Source of the DNA: Posidonia oceanica
Lineage: Eukaryota > Streptophyta > Magnoliopsida > Alismatales > Posidoniaceae
Assembly: GCA_037176725.1 (NCBI GenBank)
Contig: JAZBRS010000049.1
Location: forward strand, 37,316,001-37,380,000
Length of the DNA: 64,000 nt
Direction: 5' to 3'
The notes below the pieces were generated by a model that made no database searches, had not been told where the DNA came from, and saw only the letters and a program-made list of their open reading frames with translations. Shown here one piece after another: positions 32,383-44,054 of this stretch (its first letter is position 1; every line of letters starts with the position of its first letter). A program made the translations under genes and the position numbers.

Positions 32383-33569
32383 ACCCTTAATTAGTTTAAC
32401 TTCCAAATTTGGTCAGGACGTGAAGAACACTCAGGTTGCCAACGTTTGGGGCTTAGAAAGGTATAGCATTTTGGACTTGAGAGGAACATTTGGCTCAAGT
32501 GAGATTCAGAAATGGGTGGAGGGCTTCTAAGAGCGACCTAATGCAAGAGACTATCCTAACATGAAGGGAGTGCCAAAATGGAGTATCTACAGATTGCCCC
32601 TCCTTGAAGATGGCTTCGCCATGAAGCTATCTACAAGGTGAGACGATACCCCCGTGTGGCGCTATCTGGGGGTCTTAAATGAAATCCAATGCCTGCTGCC
32701 ACCAGACTTGGACAGGACACAAAGAGGGTCGGCTAAAGAAACACAGCCAAGGGGATTGCCTAAGAGGAACAAACTAACGACATGCCACGGGGATGGCCCG
32801 TGGAGGTCAAACTAAAGGACGCTGCCGCGGGGATGGCCCGCGGGGGTCAAACTAAAAGACATGCCACGGGGATTGCCCATGGGGGTCAAACTAAAAGACA
32901 TGCCACGGGAATTGCCCATGGGGGTCAAACTAAAAGACATGCTACAGGGATTGCCCGCAGGGGCCAAACTAACAGGATGGATAGCTAATGATTCCGACAA
33001 CCACTCAATGCGAATGCAGTACAATGCACTATGCATGGATGTATGCTAATGGGAATGCAAAAGGGGTCATGATATGCAATGCATGACCCTAGGTAATGAG
33101 GTTCCTCCATCATCACCGGCTTTAATTTGTATACCAGGTTGGCTCAGGAATTTTTCTCACCACCCAAGGCGGACTGACACATGCGTGAATGCAATTTGTC
33201 ATGATCAGGTGCCCTTTTCTCGAGTGTAGCCTACACTCTACCAGGGGACCGTCGTCTCATGATACGCGGGTTGGTGAGTGAAAGGTCCATGATGCTCCCA
33301 AGCAAAAGGGGAAATGATCTCTTCTCTGCCTACCACGTTGGCTCTATTCGTCACAATTAGGTGTCCTTTTATTGAATGTTGCCTACATTCTCGACAGAGA
33401 CCGTCATCTCGTGACCCGGAATCAATGAACGATGAGTCCATCGATACCGTTGGTGTTATTCGTCAGAATCAAGTGTCCTTTCATTGAATGCCGCCTACAT
33501 TCTCGATGGGGACCATCATCTTCGGACCCGGGAGTTAGTGAACAGGGGGTTCACTAATACCGTTGGCTT

Positions 33570-34370
33570 TGCTTTGTTGACCCGATTATGCTCTAGGGTT
33601 CTTTCTGCTGATTGGTTTTGCTTTTTTTGTCCAGTTGTGCTCTGGGGTTGCTTTGTTTGTCTGGTCATGCTCCAGGGTTTGTTTTGTTGTCCAGTTGTGC
33701 TCCGGGGTACCTGCTTTTGATTGGCTTGCTTTGTTTGTCCAGTTGTGCTCCGGGGTTTGCTTTGATGTCCCGATTGTGCTCCGGGTATCTTTGCTTTGAT
33801 GTCCCGGTTATGCTTCGGGGATCTTTGCTCGATTGGTTTGCTTTGTTATCCCGGTTGTGCTCCGGGGATCTTTGCTTTGGTGTCCCGGTTATGCTCCAGG
33901 GATCTTTGCTTTGGTGTCCCGGTTATGCTCTGGGGATCTTTCCTTGATTGGTTTGCTTTGTTATCCTGGTTATGCTCCGGGGATCTTTGGTTTGGTGTCC
34001 CGGTTATGCTCCAAGGATCTTTGCTTTGGTGTCCCGGTTATGCTCTGGGGATCTTTCTTTGATTGGTTTGCTTTGTTATCCCGGTTGTGCTCCGGGCATC
34101 TTTGCTTTGGTGTCCCAATTATGCTCTGGGGATCTTTGCTTTGATTGATTTGCTTTGTTATCCTGGTTGTACTCCGGGGATCTTTGCCTTGGTGTCCCGA
34201 TTATGCTCCGGGGATCTTTGCTTTGGTGTCCCGGTTATGCTCCGGGGATTTTTCCTTGATTGGTTTGCTTTGTTATCCTGGTTGTGCTTCGGGGATCTTT
34301 GCTTTGGTGTCCCGGTTATGCTCTGGGGATCTTTGCTTTGGTGTCCCGGTTATGCTCTAGGGATCTTTGC
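33570..34370. repeat. Minisatellite GGTTATGCTCCGGGGATC in B'
   Basis: Counterpart of 10383-11110 with a different order of variant units. Confidence 0.88.
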
Positions 34371-34412
34371 TTTATTTGCCGAGGGGATTACCCAAGGGAG
34401 GCGGAAATAAAA

Positions 34413-35250
34413 ACTTGACATGCCTAGGGGATGACCCAAGGGAGTCAAAACAATAACATGACGTGCCTCGGGGAAGACCCAAGGGAGTCGAAAATAAAAA
34501 CATGACATGCCTAGGGGAAGACCCAAGGGAGTCGAAAAAAAAAGCATGACGTGCCTAGGGGAAGACCCAAGGGAGTCGAAAGTAAAAGCATGACGTGCCT
34601 AAGGGAAGACCCATGGGAGTCGAAAGTAAAAAACATGACATGCCTAGGGGAAGACCCAAGGGAGTCGAAAGTAAAAACATGACGTGCCTAGGGGATGGCC
34701 CAAGGGAGTCGATAATAAAACATGACGTGCCTAGGGGATGGCCCAAGGGAGTCGAAAACAACAACATGACGTGCCTAGGGGAAGACCCAAGGGAGTCGAA
34801 AATAAAAACATGACGTGCTTAGGGGAAGACCCAAGGGAGTCGAAAGTAAAAACAAGACGTGCCTAGGGGAAGACCCAAGGGAGTCGAAAGTAAAAACATG
34901 ACGTGCCTAGGGGAAGACCCAAGGGAGTCGAAATTAAAAACATGACGCGCCTAGGGGAGGACCCAAGAGAGTCGAAAGTAAAAACATGACATGCCTAGGG
35001 GAAGACCCAAGGGAGTCAAAGGTAAAAAAAATGACGTGCCTAGGGGAAGACCCACGGGAGTCGAGAGCATGACGTGCCTAGGGGAAGACCCATGGGAGTT
35101 GAAAGTAAAAACATGACGTGCGTAGGGGAAGACCCAAGGGAGTCGAAAATAAAAACATGACGTGCCTAGGGGAAGACCTAAGGGAGTCGAAAATAAAAAC
35201 ATGACGTGCCTAGGGGAAGACCCAAGGGAGTCGAAAGTAAAAACAGACGT
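34413..35250. repeat. 43-bp minisatellite in B', about 19 copies
   Basis: Counterpart of 11152-12364, shorter and truncated at the junction with element C. Confidence 0.9.
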
Positions 35251-35274
35251 GCCTACGGGACGCTCTCGGGGTCC

Positions 35275-35281
35275 TTTTATA
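35275..35281 (-). promoter_or_regulatory. TATA box of element C LTR
   Basis: TATAAAA on the minus strand, positioned like TATAAATA in the element D LTR. It points toward the B' array, about 20-25 bp from the breakpoint. Confidence 0.55.
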
Positions 35282-35355
35282 GAGTTTTGGGGCTCTAGTA
35301 GGTAGTATCTAGGGATTTTTCTAGAGACGAATTTTTAATTAAAATAGATATTTAT

Positions 35356-36042
35356 CCAAGTCGCCGCAAAGACAAGTGACAGGCGTAAATATCCTATTTT
35401 AATGACGTGGAAATGACTCTCGGGCAACAGAATTCTCCACGTCAGCTTGTCGCCGCTTGAAGTGGTGCCTGGCTGCAGATATCTTTGCGCGACAAAGTCG
35501 TGCTAGATAGCGCAACTGATAACAGCCAATGCCACGTCAGCTAGTCGCCAGTGCATGTGGCGCCTAGACACAAATTTCTTTATTTTTCAAAAATAAAATC
35601 TTAACTGATTAGCTACGAGCCTAGGGGTCTTATCCTTTGACCTGGTCCAAGCTCGTAATTGCTGGAACAACCTAGATTTTTATCTTTGATATTGAATTCA
35701 GTTTTTGAATTAAAGATATATGATATACGCTTTTAAAACAAGATAATTAATTCAAAATATTATCCTAAGCCAAATAAATATCATCATCCTTTTCCTAATT
35801 AAATGATATGATATATGTTATATCACATATTTATGTTCACAGAAAAATCGTAGAAATAATATTAATTATGGGAAAAATATTGTAATATATTATATAAATC
35901 CCATATATCAAAGAAATGCCTAGGATGACAAAAACTGTCGGGGGAGAGAGGTGCGTTGGTTGTCACCTATCTACATGACGACAACACTAGTCGCCTCTCT
36001 GAATGGCGACTAATGTTGTTGCCTTGTGAAGTGGCGACATGA
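35356..36042. promoter_or_regulatory. Dyad modules of the C/D type in the C LTR
   Basis: 9-11-9 modules at about 35356, 35445, 35540, 35958, 35986 and 36014. The last three start exactly 28 bp apart. The clearest is ACTAGTCGC-N11-GCGACTAAT at 35986-36014. Confidence 0.65.
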
Positions 36043-36531
36043 GGTCTTTTTGTATTTTCACCCCTGTCTTTTATGTTAATCCAGAGAAACATGCTAAAAC
36101 CCGAAAAAACTTCAGAAGTTCCATGAAATCGTAAAACATCTTCTTTAACATTAAGAAACTCAAATTTGCCACTGATTTGAGTGTAATGAGAGCATTAGCT
36201 CTACCACAGTTAATAAACTCTCACTAAAATAAGGTTAAAGGGGACTCAAACTTGCCACTAGTTTGAGTAGCATAAGAGTGTTAGCTTTGCCGTAGCTAAC
36301 AAACTTAAACTGAAAAAAAGGTGTTCAAGGTACTCAAACTTGCCACTAGTTTGAGTGTGTCAGCTCTGCCACAACTAACGACTTTGAATCAAGTAAAATC
36401 AGGTGATGTTTTTAATTAGATCACGGAAAAACTGGAAAATGTGTTATTAGTCCTTAGTCAAGTGATTTAAGGCGCTTCAAGGGTTCCTATCCTTAATGAA
36501 CTCTGAAAAATGTGAAAATGGGATATCTACA

Positions 36532-36546
36532 GATGCCCCTCCTTGG
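36532..36546 (-). other. Polypurine tract of element C
   Basis: Minus strand CCAAGGAGGGGCATC directly before TGTAGATATCCC; identical to the PPT of D. Confidence 0.8.
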
Positions 36547-38693
36547 AGTTGAACTTGGAACTAGATCGGCTCCAAGGTAATAATGATGTCCCATTGAGCA
36601 TTTCCTGAAGAGGGGAGCTCCGTCTCAAACAATCCACCACTAGGGGTAACTAACTAAAGAAAACAAAAAAAGAAGGGGTGAACAGACTCAGTTTCGGGAG
36701 ATTGTCACACAACTGTGTGGTTCGATTAATTGCCATCATTATGAAGGCTCAAGCATGGAGGGGTCAAGCTGGTTTCGGAGCTATTTGTCACAGCCGATGT
36801 CAAGACCATATCAACCATGTAGAGATGTACTTCAACGGGGCAGAAACTAAGGAGGAGATCGTGGGGATTTACCCTATCGCCGATCGAAAGGAGAAAGATT
36901 TTGGCATCATGTTTGAGATTTTACTCAGATTGGAATTGATAAAAGGATGATAGGAATTGATTGGTTTTAGGAAGATCACATATTCTAAGGGTTTCTAACA
37001 CCCTTGAAGAACAATTGCTCCATTTGTGCTCCACTTCCAATGATATGAGAAATAATGCATGGATGCATGATTCAAGCAAACAATGATAATGCAAGGTCAA
37101 CACGCAATGCAATGAATAGTGCATATGCTAGGTTAGGCCAGCGGGGTACAGTTGGTCCAAAACCATATGGACATATGCAAAATGAATGAATGCAATTCAT
37201 TGTGGTCAAGTGTTTTCTGTCCTCGAGCGTGACCAACACTCTCGGGAAAGGACCGTCGTCCCACAACTCGATTTGGCAAGTAAAGAGGTTCTATGAATAA
37301 AGAACCGGGTGAGGGAGTGAACCCTTCACCTGCCAAACCGATATTTTGCCTTTTGGTCGAAGTGGTTGTGTCTGTGAACACCATATGAGCCTTTAACGCA
37401 TGAGCTCATTCTTCAAGTTGTAAGCATTACACTTGCACACTTGATAACACATGTTAGTAATCACAGGTGAACCCTTCCCAGTTCCTAGGGATATTGACTA
37501 AGTTATACTTGTATAGGAAATAAAGTAGTCCCTTAATCAATATTACTTGCTTTTATCAGCTTGGGAACTAGGTGGGGGGAATTAGTCTTGGCCTCAGCCA
37601 AGAGATGGAAAATCGAAGCCCAGTGGACGTCAATTATGAGTCATCTATAGATGCTCTAAAGATTGTTGCAGAAGCAATGTCTTTGTTGAGAAAACGCACC
37701 CAAACCGTGAGACACACTTGAGTAGGACGCTATCTCCAAATCCAAGTGAGTCGATTGTTGCATCACCAGCCATACTAATTCTAGTTTTCCCTACTTACTA
37801 AGCTTTCACCTGTATGTAGAGTGGATGATATTTCTTTTTATGGTTTTTCCTTAGATTTTCTAATTTATTGGATTTTCTAATTTTTTTTGGGTTTTCTGAT
37901 TTTTTTTGTTTTTTGGATTTTCTAGATTTTTGGTATTTTTTGTTTTCTTTTTATTTTTTTTGGTATTTTTTAGGGAAGGAAAAGTACCTACTTTAAACCA
38001 CAGCCTAGGGTTTGCCTTAACTTTCTGAGTGTTCTCTATGATCATGGGTGTGTCCCCTGTGTCATGCTCATGCCTTTCAGAGATTTTGGTTCACTCACTA
38101 GTCCTTTAATGGTTTGGCATTTCCTTAGCATTTTCAGTCCTTGACTACCCAAGGTGGCTTACTCTTTACCTGTTAGTGCGATAGGATGGGGGAGGCTTGA
38201 AATACAGTAAGCTCTCGACTTTGGCTTGGGTTTGAGTTCCGCTAGCTAGTGTGGGTCCTAATGCGCCTCTTAATTTCCTAGGATTTTTTTTCTTTTTTGC
38301 TTGACTTATGGACAGCTTCTTTGTTGCCTTCTTTTCACTATTTGGACAGCTCTTTGCTGGCCTCTTTTCATTTTATTTTGGACAGTCTCTTTACTGCTTT
38401 CTTTTCTTCCTCACTTGGACAGCTTCGTTGCTGCCTTCTTTCCTCTCTTATTTGGACAGCTTCTTTGCTGCCTTCTTTTCTGGGTGCTTTCTAATTTATT
38501 TGGCGAATGGCTCATACCATTTGCCTCTGCTCTGAGCCTGCCTTTCTCTTAACTCCCTGTGCAATGTGTATGTGCAGATAGGGTAAAGTATGGGTCCCCC
38601 TTGGGTATTCCTCTTCCTATGTGCTTTGGGAAAGACACCCTTTTTCCAGCCTAGTGTTAGGTCCTAGGTCCCTTCTAATTATGGACATGCTGA
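36547..38693 (-). other. Element C 3' untranslated region
   Basis: No gene. It is alignable in reverse with 48650-51180 of D (for example the GACCGTCGTCCCACA / TGTGGGACGACAGTC stretch at 37252 and 50462). It contains the A-rich tract (37850-37975) and repeats of a GGACAGCTTCTTTGCTGCC unit (38307-38480). Confidence 0.65.
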
Positions 38694-38876
38694 TCAATGG
38701 CAGTACCTTTTCAGGTGCATTGCATTCCAGGGGTCGGGAAGATTTGTCCTATTTTGGACATCTCCTGGATATGCAGCAACCATGATGTAAGGTCCTTCCC
38801 AGTTGAGCTTTAGCTTTCCCTCTGGATGTGGCTTTTTGATAGGTAGCTTATCCTTGGGTGGTGAATTTAAGTCCAA
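38694..38876 (-). pseudogene. Integrase C-terminal tail in element C
   Basis: KLKLNWEGPYIMVAAYPGD...DPWNAMHLKRYCH matches the last 45 residues of B's integrase (NWEGPYLVVEAYPS...YPWNALHLKRYYP). The catalytic core is absent, so this marks the right edge of an internal deletion. It cannot be an active integrase. Confidence 0.75.
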
Positions 38877-39205
38877 TAATTTTCCCTTATGGGTGTGGTT
38901 TACACTCGTTAATTTATTATTATTATCTACAGCCTAGCATTAGAGATAAATAAAGACAAATAAAAGGAAACAAAATGCAAGAAATTGAATGTCTTATTTA
39001 CATATTTTACAATGAATAAACACTATCCCTAGTCGGGTTTAGTGGAACTTCGTACTCCCCTTCCGAGATTAGGGAACTTAACTAAGGGATGACTGTGGAA
39101 GTCTGCCCTTGGCGTAGAGTAAGGTGGTATTTGTGGCGCATTTTCTTGTTTTTCTTTCGGTTTGCGTCCAGTCCTTGCTTTATCAAGGTCAAAGTCGGAC
39201 TCTTC

Positions 39206-39487
39206 TCAACCTGCTTCAGGCATCGTGCCCCTGGTGGCTTGACTTCCCCTTATGCTGCGACCTCTGATGTGTTCATAGATGCCCTTTGTGTACCCACTTC
39301 CCTCTACAGGATCCGGTAGCTTGGGAGGAGGACTGATTACTGCCCGGGCTACTTGTAGGTCTTGGCAGAGTAAATGGAGTGCAGCCTCAGCTTCATACCA
39401 GTCTTCGTCAGCATACTCATCATAAATGGGCAACTGATCTTCTTCTATGTGGAGAGGGGAAACTTGGACTGTTTTCTTTAAAGCCAT
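39206..39487 (-). pseudogene. Post-protease acidic segment of element C
   Basis: 93 codons with QLPIYDEYADEDWYEAEAAL...LCQDLQ and a Pro/Gly-rich end. It is conserved in element D at 48187-48300 (QLPIYDEYADSDWYKAESAL), so it is under some shared history in the non-autonomous family. No known domain recognised. Confidence 0.6.
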
Positions 39488-39646
39488 GTGTTCTTATGCG
39501 GCAATTGGCCCCACCATGTCTCGAAGTATCTAGGAATCTACTCCCTCCTCGCACCAGTGATCATAGTCGGACCATCCATCTGGCGGTTCTTCATTGTACG
39601 ATTCGGGTAATGGTCTTCCTTCTCCCGGTTCTGGTGGAAAGGATTC

Positions 39647-40264
39647 CTAGTCTGCCCCTAAATCTTTCCAGTGATTAGCCTTGATGATAATTACTTCCCC
39701 TTGATATTTAAATTTAAGCAATTGGTGTACAAGGGATGCCACAGCACCAATCTCGACCATCCAGGACCTTCCCAAAATCAAGGGTTGAGCCAGGTCCTCT
39801 CCCATTACTATAATTATGGTAGTGCTCGTGAGGGGACCTATAGTAATGTTCAGCTTGATGGTCCCCATCGCTTTTCTTTGGCTTTTATCGTAGGCTGCAC
39901 AAGTGAAGCGATGTTTGGTGATCTCGTCATCTTTAATGCCGAGACCATCAAGGGTGGATAAGGAGTAGACACTATTGCTAGCACCAGTATCAACCAGTAC
40001 CCCAGAGAGTGGGCAATCATTGACATCGACAGAGATGATTAACGGGCGTGAACGCTCTTCTGAAGTTGGTAGTTCCTCATCTATGAAGACTATATTCTTT
40101 TGCTCAAACTCTGCGACGACTTCTCTAGTTGATTCAAGTTGTCCGTCCATGGGGAGGCAGCTAGAGTGGTTGGAGAAAGTGAGCTCGCTGATTCCCTCAT
40201 TGTCGTTCTGAGTCTCCCATCCCAGAGTATCTTCCCATGCTTCTGGTATAGGCATTGTTTGCAC
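39647..40264 (-). pseudogene. Retropepsin domain of element C
   Basis: 205 codons open. IVFIDEELPTSEE, then the active site VLVDTGASNSVYSL near 40000, GTIKLNITIGPLTSTTIIIV, PLILGRSWMVEIGAVASLVHQLLKFKYQGE. Homologous to B's first protease domain but with the catalytic DTG intact. It would cleave Gag. Deleted in the sibling element D. A neighbouring TGA near 40340 and frame breaks separate it from gag. Confidence 0.78.
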
Positions 40265-40426
40265 ATCTAGCTCTTCTTTATCTTTGACTGGCGGCTCTAG
40301 GTCGAGGTCTGCTTGTACATGCTGAATATTTACTGATTCAGATCAAGCCGCTGATAGGGTGCCTTCTACTTCTGCGTGAGCCACCGTATCCATCGTTTGC
40401 TACTCCCATTGAGATGCCCTCAACCT

Positions 40427-42436
40427 TTATTTAAGCTCAGACCACATAATTTCCCCTCGGTCATTTAAATCATATATTTTGTCCTTGACCGTGAAGCATT
40501 CCTCCAGTGTATGCTCATTCTTTTGATGATATGGGCAGTACTTGGACATATTGCCATTGGGAGGATTTGGCTCGGGCTCTAGGAGCTGTAGATCTCCACT
40601 TTCAACCAGCATCCTGAATACGTTGGGGAGTGACTCAGGAAGTGCCGGATAATTTTGCCTCTGAGGGCCTTTGTAGCTTCGTGGTGGAGGAGCGTTGTGA
40701 TAGCTCCTCTGCCCCTGTTGTTGCCCCTTGTATTGACTGCCTGATCAACCCTATTGGGCATATACCGGGTAACTGGAAGGTTGTTGGGGTGGCTGCTGCT
40801 GGAACTGCTGAGGAGGCTGTGCTAGATCTGCCCCTAGCTGGTATTGGTGCTGACACTGAGCCGGCTGCCCCTGATACTGTGTTGGATGACCCTGGTACTG
40901 CATTGACTGCCCTTGGTAATGCACTGGTTGCCCCTGGGCTTGAACTGGTGGCCCTTGGTATGGAATTGGCTGTTCTTGGGCCTGAACTGGGTACCCAGAC
41001 TGGTATTGGGGATTTCTACCTCTTCTCTGCCCTTATGGAGTTGAGACTTGTGCCAAGATGCCACTGAGGCCCTCAAGTGTATAACTGGAGGTCTTCTTTT
41101 TGCCCCTTCCCTCAGGCTCTAGAAATGGTAAGTCCTCTCTGTTGCGGAGGACTCTTGCAGCACACTCGTATAGCTGAGGGTACGTTTGAAAGTCACTAAC
41201 CAATAACCCGCTCTGAGGGCCCCCACAGTGTTTCGGGCAATGACCTCAACTACTTGGCTTTTAGGGATGTAGCATTCAGACCTGGCCGCTGTGTCCCTCC
41301 ATCTACTTGCGAAGGTGTCAAACTCCTCATCAGGTTTCATTTTTTCAGCGAGGAGGTCTCCTATTGTGGGCTTGTGCTGGATGTGATGGCCATATTGGTG
41401 CAGAAATTTCTTCAACACTATCTTGAAGTCACTGAGATCATACGCTGTGAGTGTGTTGAACCATCTCAGTGCTTCACCCTCCAGGCTCTTGAAGAAAAGG
41501 TAGATAGTAAGCCCATTATCATGTTGATAGGGTAGGGTGTCCATAGTAAAAGTAGCTAGATGATTTCTTGGATCACTCATCCCATCATATTTTTGCATTT
41601 TAGGCATTTTGAACCTTGGCGGAAGGGTGAAGCAGGGGAACTTGGAAGTGTCAAAGCTGATTGGTGCCTTAGATGTGACCCCCGCTTCTGCTAGTACCTC
41701 TGAGATCATTTTCTTGACGTCCGGTCCCGACATGGCTGGCTACCCTTGGCTTAGGTGCCCGTGAGTCTGGTGGTATTGTGGTGATGGAGAGGGGTTATAT
41801 GGCAGAGAGAAGGGTAGGGACTAAGGCGGAGTGTGGTAGGACTGCTTGGTCGGGAGTGGTAATTGGGGTGCCTCTGGGTGTTGTGGTTGGTGGTAGCTTG
41901 TTGGGGATGGCATGGTATGATGTAAGGAGGGGTAGGTTGGTGTTGCATGGTATTGTGTAGATGGACCTTGGGTAGGGAAGTTTATTGTGGGGTTTGATGG
42001 TATGATGTATGTGTGAGTGGGCATGGTTGACGGGCTCCTAAACGAAGGGTGATGCCGTGTCAGGAGTTGGTAGATCTCATTAGTTGCTTCCTTAGATAGA
42101 TAGGAAGCGATCGATGTAGGTGGCACTACATGGGAGATTACCCCGGGAAGCGTGTGTTTAGACGGGTTACTCCACGGTTGAGAATGGCCTATTCCTCTTT
42201 CCCTTTCAACTTCCTCCCCACTGTAATTTGGTGCAAAAAATACAGGAGTAGGGCCCTCAGAGGAGTAGTTGAACGGAATGGATGTGTGGGGGAATATCCG
42301 ACGAGCCCTTTCTTGCATGAAGTTATATAGCTCTGGTGACATTGGAGTGCTGAAGAGGTACTCTTGCTGACCCCTGGTACGGCTTGCTTGAGCCATGGAT
42401 GTTGAAGCAGCTGCCATGCGTGGAGTGACCTGGGCC
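40427..42436 (-). pseudogene. gag of element C
   Basis: Start taken at MAQVTPRMAAAS (about 42436), upstream of which the frame runs into AT-rich simple sequence. N-part Pro/Tyr/His-rich; capsid core 41733-41200 (FDTSKFPCFTLPPRFKMPKM...NHLATFTMDTLPYQHDNGLTIYLFFKSLEGEALRWFNTL); Gln-rich repeats of a QPxxYQG type at about 40860-41020; zinc-knuckle-like CPYHQKNEHTLEEC near 40535. Two TAG stops (41821 and near 41742), a frameshift near 41200 and a TAA at 40427 break it. Confidence 0.8.
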
Positions 42437-43135
42437 ATGCTTGATGTAATTCTGAGTTTTAAATTTAAATTTGATTTCGAATTCAAAATTGAATTTTAAT
42501 TTTGAGTTTGAATTCTAGTTTAAATTTTGAATTTGATTCTTAAATTCAAAATTTGATTTGAAACTTGAATTCTGAATTCAATTTGAACCTGGAGGTTTTG
42601 GAATTCAAATTTGGATTCTGAATTTGATTTTGAATTGAATCTTAATTTTGATTTTGAATTTTTAAATCAAATTTTGATTTTGGGTTTGAATTTTTAGCCA
42701 TAATTCAAATTTGAATTTGGGATTTGAATTTTAAACTTGAATTTGAATTCAGGATTGATCTTGAAATTAAATTCAAATTTTGGATTTGATTATGAATTTG
42801 GGTTTTAACTTTGAATTTGATTTTCAATTCAAGTTCTAATTGAATTCTTATTTTAGACTTTGAATTTGAATATAGAATTTGGATTTTAATTCAAATTTGA
42901 ATTTTGATTTTAAATTCAAAATTTTGATCTAACTTTGAATTTGGAATTTTAATTTGAATTTGAATTAGTATTTAAACTTTAATTCAAATTTGGAATTGAT
43001 TTTGAATTCTAGATTTGAATTTGGAATTGGAATTTCAATTTGGATTCGAGATTTGATTTTCAATTAGAATTAGAATTTGAATTTTTAATTTGAATTTGGA
43101 TTTGAACTCAAATTTTGAATTTTAATTTTAATTTT
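42437..43135 (-). repeat. AT-rich low-complexity tract upstream of C gag
   Basis: About 700 bp made almost only of AATTCAAATTTGAATTTT-like words, so highly self-complementary. It lies where B and D have purine-rich leaders. Element D inserted at its right edge. Confidence 0.85.
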
Positions 43136-43140
43136 GAATC
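43136..43140. repeat. Target site duplication of element D, left
   Basis: GAATC, identical to 52787-52791. Confidence 0.9.
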
Positions 43141-43720
43141 TGTAGATATCCCATTTTCGCATTTCCCAGAGTTCATAGAGGACAGGGACTTTTGAGGCAC
43201 CAAAGATCACATGTCTAAGGCTTAACAACACATTTTCTAGATCTTCCTTGATTTCTTCAAGCATCACTTGATCCTACCTTGACTCAGGTTGTTAGCTGTG
43301 GCAGAGCCAACTCACTCAGACTCGTGGCAAGTCCGAGTACCCTGAATATCCTTTATTTCTACTCAGATTCGTGGCAGATTTGAGTTAACAGAGATGCCTT
43401 CTTGATTTCATAGACTATCTGTAGTTTCCCGGCCTTCTATCTTGTTTCTCTGGCCAAAACCTGGAAAATAGGGTTGGAAATGACCTGAGCTTATTAGTTG
43501 CCAGCTGAGGAGGCGACCATCCTAGATGCCATTTAAGGAGGCGACTAAGACGGACGTCTTTACAACAAGCGAGCTACCTAGTAGCCAACTGAGGAGGCGA
43601 CCCAGATATGCGCCCCATCATAAGGCGACTATAGTAGACGTCATCAAAAGAAGCGACTAACAAGTCATAACCGCTCTGGCAGTTGCTTTTCCACGGTCAA
43701 TTCCCACTAACCCCTCGACC

Positions 43721-43986
43721 ATTAGGCGCCATGTCAACAGGCGACTAGACGGTTGCAGAACTGCCTCGGTCTCGCCCACGATCCTTGACCATTAGACGCC
43801 ACACCATGCGGCGACTAACAATCGTGGTCTCCTTCGAACCTCTTTTCCACGGTTATTTCACACGATCACCTCAACTGTTAGGCGCCATCTCAATCGGCGA
43901 CTAACTATCGTGGCCTCGTTCCCGGTCTTCCCACACTTTGACCAAGCGGTTGCTAGGTTTAGGCGCCCCTCCAATCGGCGACTCAA
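43721..43986. promoter_or_regulatory. Four dyad modules (11-bp spacer) in the D 5' LTR
   Basis: At 43721, 43791, 43877 and 43958. The best is GTTAGGCGC-N11-GCGACTAAC (43877-43905). Further weaker copies occur at 43523-43660. The half-site GCGNCTAAC is shared with element B (GCGGCTAAC, GCGTCTAAC). Same sites in the 3' LTR at 51776, 51846, 51932 and 52013. Confidence 0.75.
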
Positions 43987-44046
43987 ACTAACTGCCACTT
44001 TTCTAGAATTTTCTGAACTCCAACCGTCCCTACACCCCTTGGAGTC

Positions 44047-44054
44047 TATAAATA
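44047..44054 (+). promoter_or_regulatory. TATA box of D 5' LTR
   Basis: TATAAATA in GAGTCTATAAATAGACCC; repeated at 52102-52109 in the 3' LTR. Confidence 0.65.

Larger units (their letters stand above)
8021..32591 (-). mobile_element. Element B: about 24.6-kb Tat-type LTR retrotransposon with antisense PMD genes
   Basis: In element sense (minus strand): 5' LTR (32591-31186), PBS, about 1.5-kb leader, gag, protease 1, protease 2, G-patch, RT, RNase H, second RNase H, integrase, A-rich tract, three antisense PMD genes, minisatellites, PPT, 3' LTR (9420-8021). RT has YVDD and integrase has recognisable D, D and E blocks, so the ancestor was autonomous. This copy has many stops and frameshifts. 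The dual RNase H and tRNA-Arg-type PBS place it in the Tat group. It lies in the PMD gene of element A. The expected target duplication cannot be checked because the sequence beyond its 5' LTR is another copy of its own internal region. Confidence 0.85.
31186..32591 (-). repeat. Element B 5' LTR
   Basis: A 1406-bp LTR, TGTGGATATGG...GTATCTACA on the plus strand. PBS on its left; on its right not unique flank but a PPT and internal sequence (B'), so this LTR is shared by two copies. TATAAAA (minus) at 31999-32005; dyad modules at 32070-32125 and 32299-32382. Confidence 0.9.
32592..35260 (-). mobile_element. B': partial second copy of the B internal 3' region
   Basis: Starts with the PPT (32592-32609) and repeats the order of 9421-12364: four- to five-copy array (32777-32975), spacer, GGTTATGCTCCGGGGATC array (33570-34370), 43-bp array (34413-35250). 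Then it stops in element C's LTR. It has no PMD gene. Similarity to B is high, but array copy numbers differ. Confidence 0.85.
35261..36531 (-). repeat. Element C 3' LTR, truncated (U3 only)
   Basis: Ends on the plus strand in GGGATATCTACA followed by the PPT, matching element D's LTR start. Compared with D's 1.59-kb LTR, everything downstream of the TATA box is missing; the left edge runs into the B' minisatellite. It has three degenerate 65-70-bp repeats (ACTCAAACTTGCCACTAGTT theme, about 36170-36380). Confidence 0.7.
35261..43140 (-). mobile_element. Element C: non-autonomous Tat-type element, left part
   Basis: Element-sense order (right to left): AT-rich leader, gag, protease, short acidic ORF, integrase C-terminal tail, A-rich tract, PPT, truncated LTR. 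RT, RNase H and the integrase core are absent: the frame passes from the post-protease segment to the GPY-type tail within a few hundred bases. It continues right of element D at 52792-52995; its PBS and 5' LTR would lie beyond E1, outside the window. Confidence 0.8.
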
